From NCBI GenBank assembly GCA_016706545.1, contig JADJJK010000019.1:1-64000 (forward strand): 64,000 nucleotides of DNA, given 5' to 3'. Position 1 is the stretch's first letter; each line of letters opens with the position of its first letter. This DNA is from Myxococcales bacterium. GTDB taxonomy: Bacteria > Myxococcota_A > Polyangia > Haliangiales > Haliangiaceae. Under the pieces are notes generated by a model. The model had not been told where the DNA came from. It was given only the letters and a program-made list of their open reading frames with translations, and made no database searches. Both the position numbers and the translations under genes were made by a program. Below are positions 36,609-46,830 of this stretch, one piece after another.

Positions 36609-38361
36609 AGAGCGACTCCACGAGCTGCTGCGCGATGGGGTGATAGCCCTTGCCGGCAGCGGCGAAGCACGCGCTTGCCAGCGCGCGGGTCTGCGGGTTC
36701 TTGGCCAGCGCGGTGTACAGCGGGCGCAGGTACTTCATGCGGCCGACCTTGCCCAGCACCTCCTGCACGCGCGGCAGCACGCTGGCGTCTCCCGCCTGCA
36801 GCGCCAGCGTCAGCCAGGTGACCAGCACGTCGTAGTTGGTGCTGGCGGTGAAGGCGAAGCGCGCGTCGAGCGCGCGGCAGGTCTCCACGCTGGCCGGGCG
36901 CGGCACCGCCTCCAGAAAGAGCTGCCACTCGGTGGCGGACCAGCCGGCGGTGGCCGCCACCTCCGGCACCGTGCCCGCCAGGCGCTCCAGCGCCTCGATG
37001 CGCGACGAGCGCGGCGCCGGCGCGGACGCCGGCATCCCGGGCCCGTCGATCCAGCGCGCGGCGTCCACCTTGGCCAGCGCGCCGGGCAGCGCCCGCTCGA
37101 AGTGCGCGAGGAAGTCGTCGGTGGTGATGGCGCCGAAGCGGAAGTCCGCGAGGTACGAGCGCAGCCACGCCGAGAACGCCGGCCGGCCCACCTGGGCCTC
37201 CAGCGCGCACAGGAAGAAGTAGCCCTTCTCGTACGGCACCAGCGAGTACGCATCATCTGGATCGATGCCGCCAAGGTGCGTGCGCAGGTGGGTCAGCTCC
37301 GGCCGGTCGGGGAAGCGCGCCATGGATTCATCCAGCTCGCGGCGCCCCAGCGCGGCGTGCAAGGTGGCCATCTCCTCGCCCTCCAGCGCCTCCACGATGC
37401 GGCGCTCGGCGTACACGGTGAAGCCCTCGTTGAGCCAGAAGTGCTCGGCGTTGGCGTTGGTCACCAGGTTGCCGGTCCACGAGTGCGCCAGCTCGTGCGC
37501 CAGCACGCTGACCAGCGAGCGATCGCCGGCGATCACGGTGGGCGTGAGGAACGTCAGCCGCGGGTTCTCCATGCCGCCGTAAGGGAAGGACGGCGGCATG
37601 GTCAGCACGTCGAAGCGCTCCCAGTCATACGGGCCAAACAGGGACTCGGCCACGGTGATCATGGACTCGACCTCGGCGAACTCGTACGCCGCCGCGCCGA
37701 GCTGCGCCGGCTCGGCCCACACCCGACAACGCGGCGACAGATCCTGCGAGGCGAGCTGCCCGACCGCGAACGCCAGGAGGTACGGCGGGATGGGCTGCGG
37801 CATCTCCCAGCGCTCGGTGGCCAGCTCGCCGTCCTCGCTGCGGCCGGCGTGCGCCGCCGCCATCACCGCGGTCAGCGCGCGCGGCACGGTGAGCTGCGCG
37901 GTGAAGCGCAGCCGCAGCCGCGGCGTGTCCTGCAGCGGCGCCACCGAGCGGGCGTGGATGGCCTGACACTGGCTGAACAAGAACGGATGCTGGCCGCCGA
38001 GCGTCTGCTCCGGCGCCAGCCACTGCAGCGCCGAGGCGGACGGCGACGTGCGATAGCGGATGCGCACCGCGCGCGTGCCCGGCGGCAGCTCCAGCGACAG
38101 CCGCGCGCCCAGGATGGGCTCGGCCGGGTGCAGCACGAACGGCAGCGCCTGCCCCGCTTGATCCGCCGCGCCCTCGATCACCAGCTCGCGCGTGTCCAGA
38201 TCCAGCGCGCCGCCGCCCGGCTCGCGGAAGGTCAGCGTGGCCTCGCCGTGGAGGGTATGGGTGGCGAAGTCGACGCGAGCCACCCACGAGAGGTGCTCGG
38301 TCTCGACCTGGGAGTCATCAGCGTACGAGTGCGGATCGAGGCGGGCCATGCCGCCGGTCAT
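36601..38361 (-). CDS. M1 family aminopeptidase, leukotriene-A4-hydrolase-like
   Basis: The 586-residue protein has an N-terminal beta domain (YADDSQVETEHLSWVARVDF) and the exopeptidase motif YGGMENPRL. The zinc site HELAHSWTGN is followed 18-19 residues later by Glu in LNEGFTVYAE, and the C-terminal helical domain resembles LTA4 hydrolase (EFLAHF-like, TASTNYDVLV, NPQTRALA). Length matches the LTA4H subgroup of M1 (about 600). It removes N-terminal residues from peptides. No signal peptide is apparent from ATG 38361, so it is probably cytoplasmic. The upstream extension to 38496 is not family-like. The 3' end lies in a 10-bp tandem repeat. Confidence 0.92.
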   Translation of the reverse strand: MTGGMARLDPHSYADDSQVETEHLSWVARVDFATHTLHGEATLTFREPGGGALDLDTRELVIEGAADQAGQALPFVLHPAEPILGARLSLELPPGTRAVRIRYRTSPSASALQWLAPEQTLGGQHPFLFSQCQAIHARSVAPLQDTPRLRLRFTAQLTVPRALTAVMAAAHAGRSEDGELATERWEMPQPIPPYLLAFAVGQLASQDLSPRCRVWAEPAQLGAAAYEFAEVESMITVAESLFGPYDWERFDVLTMPPSFPYGGMENPRLTFLTPTVIAGDRSLVSVLAHELAHSWTGNLVTNANAEHFWLNEGFTVYAERRIVEALEGEEMATLHAALGRRELDESMARFPDRPELTHLRTHLGGIDPDDAYSLVPYEKGYFFLCALEAQVGRPAFSAWLRSYLADFRFGAITTDDFLAHFERALPGALAKVDAARWIDGPGMPASAPAPRSSRIEALERLAGTVPEVAATAGWSATEWQLFLEAVPRPASVETCRALDARFAFTASTNYDVLVTWLTLALQAGDASVLPRVQEVLGKVGRMKYLRPLYTALAKNPQTRALASACFAAAGKGYHPIAQQLVESLLR

Positions 38362-38571
38362 AGCGCGATCTTCGCGCCGGCCGGGCCAGGTGGCAGCGAA
38401 ATCGCGGGGCGCCAGCGCAGCCAACGACGGAGCGTGAGCGCCAACCGCTTGGCCGCGGCGCGCGCTCGCCTGCGCTGGTGCGCTGCGTCGCATCACAAGT
38501 TTAAGCGGGCTTAAGTGGCTGCAAGGGCTCGCGACGACTAAGTCCTTGTCGGTTTTCCAATGAGGCGAGTC

Positions 38572-39369
38572 ATGAAGAAGTTCGAGGGAATCCTTCTATT
38601 GGTCAGCGTGATGACAGCTCTGAGCAGCGGCGTCGCGTCCGCCGCGCAAGGCTACTGGGACTGCCGCAAGAGCGGCTGGAGCGCCTACACCACCGAGCGC
38701 AAGATGCTGGGCGACACCAAGTTCGAGTGCCTGGGCTCGTTGTATGGAGGCCCAGGCATCTGCGGGGACAAGAGCCACGGCTCCCCCGGCACCTGGGTCG
38801 ACATCGCGGGCGGCATCAGCCAGAGCTGCGACGATCACTCCAGCTCGTTCTATGGCTACTTCGAAGACGGCTCGTCCGCGCCGATGGGCCCCGGCGGCGA
38901 GTGGAACGGCTGCACGATCTACTACGGCCCGCCGTACACCACCAGCCCGCAGGTGTCCTACGGGCAGCGCAACATCGACGGCGTGAACCAGGGCTGGGAC
39001 CGCTGGCCCAACTCCTTCTGGAGCGGCCACTACTACGTCTGGGGCTGCCCCAACTTCAGCGGCGGCGCGCCGATGCGCAACCCGTTCGCCTCGATCTATG
39101 ACCTGGACACCTGCACGTTCAAGAGCATCATCGGCACGGTCTACTGGCCCAACTTCTCGGTCAACGGCACGCTGGCGCAGCAGTACGACTGCGAGGGCTC
39201 CTACGGCTACGTCCGCTATGACCTGGCCGGCGACACCGGCTCCTCGTGCTCGAGCCCGGCGAACTGGTGCGAGAGCACGGTCTGCGCCGACCTGCACGTG
39301 CGCAGCTCGATGGAGTGCTTCTTCGTGCCCACCGGCTGCGACATCTACAACCCGTACGGCTGCTACTGA
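38572..39369 (+). CDS. Secreted Cys-rich protein of unknown function
   Basis: From ATG 38572 (MKKFEGILLLVSVMTALSSG, cleavage near ASA) this product of about 265 residues is exported. The mature protein has 14 cysteines, spread evenly, and many aromatic and Gly residues (YYGPPYTTSPQVSYGQRNID, WPNSFWSGHYYVWGCPNF). The even number and spacing suggest a disulfide-rich beta protein. I do not recognise the family. GAGGCGAG lies just before this ATG, so it is preferred over ATG 38560. A second small exported-type gene follows 35 bp downstream and may share its transcript. Confidence 0.75.
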   Translation: MKKFEGILLLVSVMTALSSGVASAAQGYWDCRKSGWSAYTTERKMLGDTKFECLGSLYGGPGICGDKSHGSPGTWVDIAGGISQSCDDHSSSFYGYFEDGSSAPMGPGGEWNGCTIYYGPPYTTSPQVSYGQRNIDGVNQGWDRWPNSFWSGHYYVWGCPNFSGGAPMRNPFASIYDLDTCTFKSIIGTVYWPNFSVNGTLAQQYDCEGSYGYVRYDLAGDTGSSCSSPANWCESTVCADLHVRSSMECFFVPTGCDIYNPYGCY

Positions 39370-39404
39370 CCCAGCGCGCACTCACGAACATCAGGAGCAC
39401 GTCC

Positions 39405-39980
39405 ATGCAGCCCACACGTCTGACCGCTGTCTTCTTGGTCCTGGCCACCGGCCTGACCATCACCATCGCGTCCTTGCTGTGGAGGCGCGGCGAACAAGCC
39501 GTGCAGCCCGGTCCGGCTAGCCTGACCTCCTCGACGGGCACGGCGACCCCAGGTGCCCGCTCGGGCGCTGCGGCGAGCGACGACAGCCCCTCGGCGCCAG
39601 GCGCGGGCACGGCGCTGGGCGCAGCCCCGGCGATGTCTGGCGAGGGCGCCGAGGCGTTGTCTCCGGCGAGCGAAGCGGCGTCCGAGGAGGCTCGTCGGGA
39701 GTCCGAGGCCTACCCGTGGGACGACTTCGCCGAGGCGCTGGGCCGCGAGCTGTCTGCCGAGGAGCGGGAGCTGATGCGCGACCTGCGCAAGGAGCACGGC
39801 CTGCGCCTGGCCGAGGCTCGCGCTCGCATGATGCGCGGCCTGGTGCCCCGCGCCGAGTTCGAGCGCTGGCGCGACGAGCGCGCCGCGGAGTTTCGCCGCG
39901 AGCTGCAGCAGACGCTGCGCTGCTCGCCCGAGGAGGTCACCGCCCTCTTGAGCGTCAAGCTGCGGCCGTCGCCGCGCTGA
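39405..39980 (+). CDS. Single-pass membrane protein with Ala-rich linker and helical domain, unknown
   Basis: The 191-residue protein starts at ATG 39405 behind CAGGAG. It has one N-terminal membrane helix (LTAVFLVLATGLTITIASLL), a long Ala/Ser/Gly/Pro low-complexity linker (about residues 30-95), and a charged helical C-terminal domain (WDDFAEALGRELSAEERELM, FRRELQQTLRCSPEEVTALL). The helical part looks like a protein-interaction or stalk module facing the periplasm. It may be an operon partner of the Cys-rich protein. The last codons LRPSPR and stop form the first unit of a tandem repeat. Confidence 0.7.
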   Translation: MQPTRLTAVFLVLATGLTITIASLLWRRGEQAVQPGPASLTSSTGTATPGARSGAAASDDSPSAPGAGTALGAAPAMSGEGAEALSPASEAASEEARRESEAYPWDDFAEALGRELSAEERELMRDLRKEHGLRLAEARARMMRGLVPRAEFERWRDERAAEFRRELQQTLRCSPEEVTALLSVKLRPSPR

Positions 39981-40060
39981 CCAAACTGCGGCCGTCGCCG
40001 CGCTGACCGAGCCGCGGCCGTCGCCGCGCTGACCAAGCGCGGCCGTCGCCGCGCTGACCG
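39961..40060 (+). repeat. Four 25-27 bp tandem repeats spanning a stop codon
   Basis: GCGGCCGTCGCCGCGCTGAC followed by 5-7 variable bases occurs four times. The first copy encodes LRPSPR and the TGA stop of the gene, and the others lie downstream, each keeping CGCTGA. Confidence 0.9.
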
Positions 40061-40121
40061 CCCCGCCGACAGCCCCGCTGTCGTCTGGCACCCGCCGCCC
40101 TGTCCGGTTCACAATGGGGCC

Positions 40122-42716
40122 GTGCGAGATCTGTACGGCACCGCGTTCGTAGGGCGTCGCGTCGAGCTCGAGCACCTGGCGCAACTCGCCGCCGCCGGCG
40201 CGCGGCTCATCACCATCGTCGGGCCGCCGGGCACCGGCAAGTCTCGCCTGGCCGATCGAGCGGCGCAGCTCGTCGAGCACCGGCAGCGCGTGGAGCTCGC
40301 CGAGCTACCGGATGAGCGCGCGCTGGATGAGCGGATGGAAGAGGTGCTGGCCTGGGCCGACGAGGCCGACCACGTGGCGCCGCGAATGCTGGTGCTCGAC
40401 GACAGCGAGCATCTGGTGGCGGCGCTGGCGACGCGGCTGCCCGGCTGGCTTGGGCGGGCGCCCCGGCTGCGCGTGCTGGTCACCAGCCGCGAGCGGCTGC
40501 GCGTGCCCGGCGAGCAGGTGCTGGAGCTCTTGCCCCTGACGCTGCCGCCGCTCGACGCCACGGAGCTGTCGCAGATCCTGGACTCCGAAGCCGGAGCGCT
40601 GTTCTGGGACCGCGCCGCGCACCGGGAGCTGTCCCCGGGGCAGGCCCGCTTGCTCGCCGAGCTGCTGCACCGCCTCGATGGCATCCCGCTGGCGCTGGAG
40701 CTGGCCGCGGCGCGCACCGCGATGCTCGATCTGAGCCAGCTACGCGCTCGGCTGGAGCAGCGCTTTGAGCTGTTGGCCATCGGCCCGCGCGGCGCCGCCA
40801 GTCGGCAGGCCACGCTGTGGGGCGCCATCGACTGGTCGTGGTCGCTGCTGTCACCGGCGGAGCAAGATGCGCTGGCCCAGTGCGCGGTGTTTCGCGGCAG
40901 CTTTCCGCTGTCCGCGGCCGAGGCGGTGCTGGAGGTCGGGCGCGGCGCTCCCGACGAGCCGGCGCCCGCCGCGCTGGATCTCTTGCAGGCGCTGATGGAG
41001 CGGTCGCTCATCCAGGTGGTGCATGGCCCCGGGCCCGCTGGCGCGCGCTACCGGCTCTATGACTCGATCCGCGACTACGCCGCGGCCCGGCTCGCCGGCT
41101 CACCGGCGCGCGCGGCGGTGGAGGCCCGCCACGCGCAGCACTTCGATCGGGTCGGCCGCACGCTGGTGTCCGGCGGCGAGCGCCCGCGCCGCGGCGGCCT
41201 GGTGGCGCGCATCGCGCTGGAGATGGACGACCTGCTCGCCGCCTTCGAGCGCGGCCTCTCTGCGCCGGGCTCCGCCGGCGTGGCGGCCGCGCGCGCCGCG
41301 GAGTACCTCGCCCGCTTCGAGCACCTGCTGGCGCGCCAGGCGCGCACCGGTGCGTTCCAGCTACTGCGCCGCGCCGCCGAGCACGCGGTGGCCCAGGGCA
41401 AGGTGCGCGCGGCCGACGACCCGGCGCTCCGCGCGGCGCTGCTGTGCTTCGTCGCATGCACCTGCAGCGCCATCGGCCGCTGGGCGATCGCGCTGCGCCT
41501 GTTCGAGCGCGCGCTGGAGCAAGCGGAGGCGACCGCAGCGCCCGCGGTGCGCGGCACCGTGCTGTGCGCGATGGGCGCCACCTTGACGAGCAGCGAGCAC
41601 GACGAGCGCCACGCCGCGCTGGCGGAGGCCCTGGCCATCGCGCGCGAGGTGGGCGATCTGCCGCTGGAGGCCAGCGCGCTCATCCACCTGGGGGCGCTGT
41701 ATCTCGAGCAGGCGATGCCGGAGGAGGCGATCACCCACTGGGACAGCGCGCTCGAGCGCGTGCGTCACCTGGGCTGGCACGCGGAGGAGGCGCTCTTGCG
41801 CGGCGACCGCGCCGCCGCCCACCTCGAGCAAGGCCGCTGGGACGTCGCCCGCCGCGAGCTGGCCGCCGCGCTGGAGCTGCATCAGCGCGCTGGCGACGCG
41901 CGCCTGGCCGCCGGCACCCTGGGCAACCTCGGCTGCGTCGCGCACGAGCAAGGCGCGCTGGATGAGGCCGCCGCGCTGTACCGCCGCGCCATCGACGAGC
42001 TGGCTGCCGTCGGCGCGCGGCGCATGGAGGGGCCTGTTCCTCGCGTACCTTGGCGGGCTGGAGGCCGCCCGCGGACGCATCGCCGAGGCGCGCACCTCGC
42101 TCGACGCCGCGGTCGCCCGCGGCCACGACTATGGCGAGGGCATCGACGCCGAGATCCAGGCCTGCCACCGCGCGCTCCTGGCGGTGGAAGAAGCCCGCCT
42201 CACCGCTGCCCAAGGCGAGCTCGGCGCGCTGGCGCGGGCCAGCGAGCTGCGCGCCGCCGCGTTGACCCTGCTCCAGGGCCCCGCGCCGGCCAACCTGGAT
42301 CTGCGCGCCTCGCGCCGCTTGCTCGGCCGCGCCCTCGGCGACGCGACGTACGTGGTGGCCCAGGACGGCACCTGGTTCTGCCCGCCCAACCGGCGCGAGG
42401 TCAGCCTGGCCCGCCGCCACGTGCTGCGCCGCCTGCTCGCCGCCCTGGTCGCCGAGCGCACCGCCGAGCGCGCCGCCGAGCCCAGCGCGCGCGCGCGCCG
42501 CCGAGCCTCGCCCTGTCCGCCGAGCGCCTCATCGCCGCCGCCTGGCCCGACGAGCAGATGAGCCCTCCCGCCGCCCTCAACCGCCTGCACGTAGCCCTGA
42601 CCACCTTGCGCAACCTGGGCCTGCGCGACCTGCTCCTGCGCGACGGCGACGGCTACCTGCTGGCCCCCGACATCGCGCTCGAGGTGCGCCCGGGCCGCAG
42701 CGTCAGGCCGAGCTAG
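40122..42716 (+). pseudogene. P-loop ATPase/TPR regulator with C-terminal winged helix (two compensating frameshifts)
   Basis: From GTG 40122 the product has an NB-ARC-like P-loop domain: Walker A GPPGTGKS (34-41), RMLVLDDSEHLV and VTSRERL. TPR-like helical repeats follow (GTLGNLGCVAHEQGALDEAA). At about 42025, in a GGAGGGG run, the frame shifts; the next frame continues with LAYLGGLEAARGRIAEARTS and VVAQDGTWFCPPNRREVSLA. It returns to the first frame near 42490-42510 for a winged-helix tail (LSAERLIAAAWPDEQMSPPA, LLLRDGDGYLLAPDI). The corrected layout matches the intact regulator at 49353-52223. Such STAND-type regulators bind a ligand through the TPRs and activate transcription. It starts with CACAAT 6 bases upstream and no Shine-Dalgarno. 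Confidence 0.75.
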
Positions 42717-42782
42717 TCGCCCGGCTCGGCCGGCTCGGCCATGAGCCGCTCGACTTCTTGCCGCGCGGCAACGAACTCGAGT

Positions 42783-44114
42783 TCAGTTGGTGACCACGCC
42801 GGTGCGGCCGACGGAGTACGAGGTGCTGCCGGCGACGACGACGCGGGCCGAGCGCTCGCCACGCGCGACCGTCCAGCTGACCTCGCCCGGGTGCAGCGCC
42901 ATGCTGTCCTGCCAGCCGGCGATGCCGGAGAGGTCGGGGAAAGAGTACGACACCGCGCGGTCGCCGCCGAGCCAGCCGCGTGAGAGCGACACATGCAGGG
43001 AGCGCTCTTGCGTCTCGGTGGAGGTGGAGGCGACAGCGTCATAGCTGACGTTGGCCAGGGTCGCACCGCCAGCGGTGAACGAGAACACCGGCAGGCGCTG
43101 GGCCCCGGCGGGGAACGACGGCGCAGCCGCGGTCAGCGGCTGACCAAATCCGATGCTGGCGGGGGCGGGCTGCGCCAGAAACAGGTTGGAGATCTCCCAG
43201 CCGAGATCGTCCGTCGTGTGGGTGGCGGAGACCCGGATCAGATCGCCAGCGTTCAGCATGGACGCGGGCACCACTCGATAGGACGTGGCGGTGCCACGAG
43301 CCTGGACATAGAAATCGTTGTTGCTGTACACGCCGGAGCTCACCGTGACCGTGCCCGGGCGGGTGGCCAGGGTGAGCGGCTGGGTCGCCAGCTCCATGGA
43401 CTGGGAGAAGTCGACGTTCACCGAGCTGGTGACCGCGGTGTCAACGTCCGGCGCTCGGACGACGCGCGACGGGCTGGACGACGAGCTGCCGACAGGACGC
43501 GTGATGCCAAACACGGACAGCCGCCGGGTGGGCGCGTGAAACGAGAAGGTCCGGGTCTCCGCGGGCTGCAGCCGCTCGAACGACGACACCTGGACCTCCG
43601 CCAGGTCGGTGCCGGTCTCGCCAGTCACGCTCCCGGTCACCACCTTGGGTGCAGCGGGGGTATAGCAACTATAGGAATTCAGCGCGGTGCTCTCATCGGT
43701 GGTGGTGAGCATCACGTCCACGCCGCTGTACGTGGAGGGAGAGTTCCCTTGCCGGTGGCCCTTGCAGGCCACGGCCACGCCGTATCGCTTGTTCTGCACG
43801 CGCGCCTTGTACACGCCGTTCTGACCGGTCACGACCTGCCAGGGACCATCACCATCCTGGATGGCCACAAAGCCCACGTCGGTGGAGCCGCCATCGCGGG
43901 CGAGCACGTCCGCCGGGTACGCGGTGAACACGATCTCCGTTCCGGCCGCTGCCGGTGGATCTGCCAGTGGATCTGCTGGTGGATCCGGCACGAGCTCCGT
44001 GGGGTCGCTTGCCCCAACACAGCCCACAGCCAGGACAGCCAGGGCAGTCGGGACAGACAGGACAGACAGGACAGACAGGAGCCTACGAGAGCGGTCACGC
44101 GCGATTAGCTTCAT
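42783..44114 (-). CDS. Lipoprotein, unknown, beta-rich
   Basis: The 443-residue protein has a signal with LSVLSVLSVPTALAVLAVGC (lipobox) encoded partly by a 9-bp tandem repeat. An Asp/Pro/Ala linker follows (VPDPPADPLADPPAA), then Ser/Thr/Val-rich domains (VVTGSVTGETGTDLAEVQVS, FTAGGATLANVSYDAVASTS) that look like carboxypeptidase-regulatory-like or Ig-like beta sandwiches. I do not recognise a specific family. Its base composition is slightly lower than neighbours. The product is probably an outer-membrane lipoprotein. It is divergent from mltA (286 bp apart). Confidence 0.7.
   Translation of the reverse strand: MKLIARDRSRRLLSVLSVLSVPTALAVLAVGCVGASDPTELVPDPPADPLADPPAAAGTEIVFTAYPADVLARDGGSTDVGFVAIQDGDGPWQVVTGQNGVYKARVQNKRYGVAVACKGHRQGNSPSTYSGVDVMLTTTDESTALNSYSCYTPAAPKVVTGSVTGETGTDLAEVQVSSFERLQPAETRTFSFHAPTRRLSVFGITRPVGSSSSSPSRVVRAPDVDTAVTSSVNVDFSQSMELATQPLTLATRPGTVTVSSGVYSNNDFYVQARGTATSYRVVPASMLNAGDLIRVSATHTTDDLGWEISNLFLAQPAPASIGFGQPLTAAAPSFPAGAQRLPVFSFTAGGATLANVSYDAVASTSTETQERSLHVSLSRGWLGGDRAVSYSFPDLSGIAGWQDSMALHPGEVSWTVARGERSARVVVAGSTSYSVGRTGVVTN
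44051..44080 (-). repeat. 9-bp tandem repeat in the signal-peptide coding region
   Basis: ACAGACAGG is repeated three times on the plus strand, encoding LSV triplets in the hydrophobic core. Unit gain or loss would change signal length by three residues without breaking the frame. Confidence 0.8.
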
Positions 44115-44400
44115 GGTCCAACGACAGGAACAAGGAGAGCCAGTTGCAGACCCGGCGCGCTTTTTTGATCACGCGACCGCAAACAGTCGAAGCTGCGGCG
44201 CCGACGCAGCGCTGCGCAGCTCCGCTCAGTTCATGTCAGCGCACCCACCCCTGCATGACCGCAGAGACAGCGCTGTCACGCGATGGCAAGCGCAGGCCCA
44301 CCTGCTGCGAACAGGGCTCGCTGCTTGCGCCCCACCGCGTGGAGGCGGAATGATTCCGGCTCGCGGCGCCTTCTACGTGAGGCATGCTCGGAGCCAGCAG

Positions 44401-45897
44401 ATGAAGCAGATGATGACCTGGCTGGTGCTAGTCGCGCTCGGCGCGTGCGGACGCGCAACCCCGAGCGCGCCTCCAACTCCGGCGCAGGAGGCGCCAGGGC
44501 CAGCGGCGGCCAGCGCCAGCGGCCCCGGCAGCGGCAGCGGCCCCGGCAGCGCCAGCGGCCCCAGCACCAGCGGCGCCACGGGCGCCGACAGCAGCGACAG
44601 CAGCGACGAGAACGCGGACGTCGTCGCCGCGCCGGCGTGCCCGCCGTGCCCGTGCCCGTGCGACGCCACCGACACGCCACCTTCGTCCGCGGCCATCAGC
44701 CCCAGCGTGCGAGACAAGCTCACGCTGACCCGCGTCCCCTTCGCCGAGGTGCCGGGCTGGGAGGCCGACCGGCACGCGCAGGCGCTGCCGGCAATCCTGG
44801 CCTCGTGCAGCAAGCTCGACGACGTCACCGACGACGCGCCGATGGGGGTCGACGGCAACGGCGGTCGCGCGCGGCACTGGCGAGCGCTGTGCAAAGGCGC
44901 GCGCGCGGTGGCCGCGGGCGACGACGCGGCCGCGCGAGCGCTGCTGGAGCGAGAGCTCGTGCCGTACGCGGCAGAGGGCCGCGAGGGCCCCGAGGGCAAG
45001 ATGACCGGGTACTACGTGCAAGCGCTGCGCGGCTCGCGCCGACGCCACGGCAAGTATCAGACGCCGATCTACGGGCGGCCCAAGGACCTGGTGGTGGTGG
45101 ACCTGGCGGCGTTTCTGCCCGACGCGCGCGGGCGCCGGATCTGGGGCCGCTTCGACGACAAGAAGGGCGCGGTGGTGCCGTACGCCACGCGCGCCGAGAT
45201 CCGCCGCGGCCACCTGCGCGGCCAGGGGCTGGAGCTGCTCTGGGTGGACGACCGGGTGGACGCGCTGTTCGCGCAGATCCAGGGCTCCGGCCGGGTCGCG
45301 CTGGACGACGGCACCGAGCAGTGGATCGAGTTCGCCGGCAAGAACGGCCGCAGCTACCGCGGCGTGGGCAAGATCTTGCGCGAGCTGGGCGAGCCGCCCG
45401 GCACGGGGACCATGCAGGGCATCCGCCGCTACTTCGCGGCGCACCCGGACAAGTTCGACGAGATCGCGGATCAGAACCAGTCGTTCGTGTTCTTCGCGCT
45501 GTCCAAGAAGCCGGGCGCGGTGGGCTCGCAGGGCGTGGTGCTGACGCCGCGGCGCTCGATGGCGGTGGACCGCGCGTTCGTGGCCGCCGGCACGCCGATC
45601 TGGGTCGAGACAAGGGCGCCGGACGCCAAGGGCAAGGTCTCGCCGTGGCGTCAGCTCCTGGTGGCGCAGGACACCGGCGAGGGCATCCGCGGCGCGGTGC
45701 GCGGCGACATCTACTGGGGCGACGACGAGGAGGCCACGCAGATCGCCGGCCACATGGGCGGCAAGGGCCGGTACTGGCTGCTGTTGCCACGCCGGCTCAA
45801 GGTGCCCGCGCCCGCAGCGGCGCCCGCGCCCGCTGCCCCCACCAGCCCCCCGGACACGCCGACGCCTGCCCCGCCGCGCCCAAGGCGCCGCCGCTGA
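44401..45897 (+). CDS. mltA: MltA-type membrane-bound lytic murein transglycosylase
   Basis: The 498-residue protein starts at ATG 44401 after GGAG. The signal ends VALGAC (lipobox). A long Gly/Ser/Pro/Ala linker (about residues 25-80) and a CPPCPCPC cluster follow. The MltA domain has MTGYYVQALRGSRRR, TPIYGRPKDLV, VDALFAQIQGSGRV and FAGKNGRSYRGVG. The 3D domain near the C-terminus, VAQDTGEGIRGAVRGDIYWG, holds the catalytic Asp. It cleaves the beta-1,4 bond of peptidoglycan to give 1,6-anhydromuramyl products. The Pro-rich tail (APAPAAPTSPP) and the Cys/Pro cluster are additions relative to E. coli MltA. Confidence 0.9.
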   Translation: MKQMMTWLVLVALGACGRATPSAPPTPAQEAPGPAAASASGPGSGSGPGSASGPSTSGATGADSSDSSDENADVVAAPACPPCPCPCDATDTPPSSAAISPSVRDKLTLTRVPFAEVPGWEADRHAQALPAILASCSKLDDVTDDAPMGVDGNGGRARHWRALCKGARAVAAGDDAAARALLERELVPYAAEGREGPEGKMTGYYVQALRGSRRRHGKYQTPIYGRPKDLVVVDLAAFLPDARGRRIWGRFDDKKGAVVPYATRAEIRRGHLRGQGLELLWVDDRVDALFAQIQGSGRVALDDGTEQWIEFAGKNGRSYRGVGKILRELGEPPGTGTMQGIRRYFAAHPDKFDEIADQNQSFVFFALSKKPGAVGSQGVVLTPRRSMAVDRAFVAAGTPIWVETRAPDAKGKVSPWRQLLVAQDTGEGIRGAVRGDIYWGDDEEATQIAGHMGGKGRYWLLLPRRLKVPAPAAAPAPAAPTSPPDTPTPAPPRPRRRR

Positions 45898-45906
45898 TGC
45901 GCGCGC

Positions 45907-46830
45907 CTACGGCAACGTGACGTCGATCCACATCGGCCAGTGATCCGAAGGGCCGACGCGCTCGACGCCGCCGAACTGCACGGCCAGGCCGCGCGAGAAC
46001 ATCGAGTCCAGCCGCTGCTCGACCCCGAACATGGACTCCGTGGGCCCCGAGTTCGCGGTGGGCGTCTCGAAGCCGAGCGCGCGCATGTACGAATCCACCA
46101 CCAGCGCCTGATCCGAGGCGCTGCTGGAAGAGAGCACCGGGACCTTGCCTGCCACCCACTCCACCCAGCACGTGTTGAGATCTCCCGCCACCAGCGTGGT
46201 GTCCGGAGCCTCCAGCACCGCAGGGCGCAGGTGGGCCAGGCGCTCGGCGGTGTTGAGCTTGGTGTCCAGGTGCAGGTTGATGACGTGGAGGCGATGATCT
46301 CCGAGGTTTATCTCCGCCTGCATCGCGATGCGCGGGTGGCCCTTGCCGGCGTCCGGCAGCATCATGCGCTCGACGTTCTCGATGGGGAACGCCGACAGGA
46401 TGGACAGCCCGTGCGTGCCGCCGCCCTTGACCTCGCGCGCCGGGACGTAGACGTAGCCCAAGCCCAGCAGCTCTGCCACGCGCGCGGTGCGCGACCACGC
46501 CTCCGCCCGATACGCCTCTTGCTCCTGCAGCAAGAAGACGCCGGCGCCGCGCAGCGCCGGGGCGCTCATGATGGCGTCCGCGATGGCCTGCGGATCTGGG
46601 CTGTATTGCACGTTGTAGGTCACCACGCGGACCAGCGAGCCTCCCGCTGGCGCGCGGGTGCGAACCGCGCTGGCGCGCGGCGGCGCGGACTCGGCGCGCA
46701 GCGCGGGACCAAAGGCGTCGTCCTCGGCCACCGGCACCCACGGCTGCGCCGAGGTCAGCTCGATCCCGCAGCCTGCGCCGCCGACCAGCGCGCACGCCGC
46801 GGCGGCGCGCACCAGCGAAGCCGGCGTCAC
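45907..46830 (-). CDS. Endonuclease/exonuclease/phosphatase family lipoprotein
   Basis: From GTG 46830 the product (307 residues) begins TPASLVRAAAACALVGGAGC with a lipobox. The EEP fold follows: RVVTYNVQYSPDPQAIADAI, VFLLQEQEAYR, HVINLHLDTKLNTAERLAHL, TLVAGDLNTCWVEW and the final GPSDHWPMWIDV. Asn, Glu, Asp-Asn and Asp-His catalytic positions are present. Family members are DNases, sphingomyelinases or inositol phosphatases; surface anchoring suggests an extracellular DNase or lipase. The GTG overlaps the stop of the upstream beta-barrel gene (GTGA), which fixes the start better than the longer open frame from 47067. Confidence 0.85.
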   Translation of the reverse strand: MTPASLVRAAAACALVGGAGCGIELTSAQPWVPVAEDDAFGPALRAESAPPRASAVRTRAPAGGSLVRVVTYNVQYSPDPQAIADAIMSAPALRGAGVFLLQEQEAYRAEAWSRTARVAELLGLGYVYVPAREVKGGGTHGLSILSAFPIENVERMMLPDAGKGHPRIAMQAEINLGDHRLHVINLHLDTKLNTAERLAHLRPAVLEAPDTTLVAGDLNTCWVEWVAGKVPVLSSSSASDQALVVDSYMRALGFETPTANSGPTESMFGVEQRLDSMFSRGLAVQFGGVERVGPSDHWPMWIDVTLP

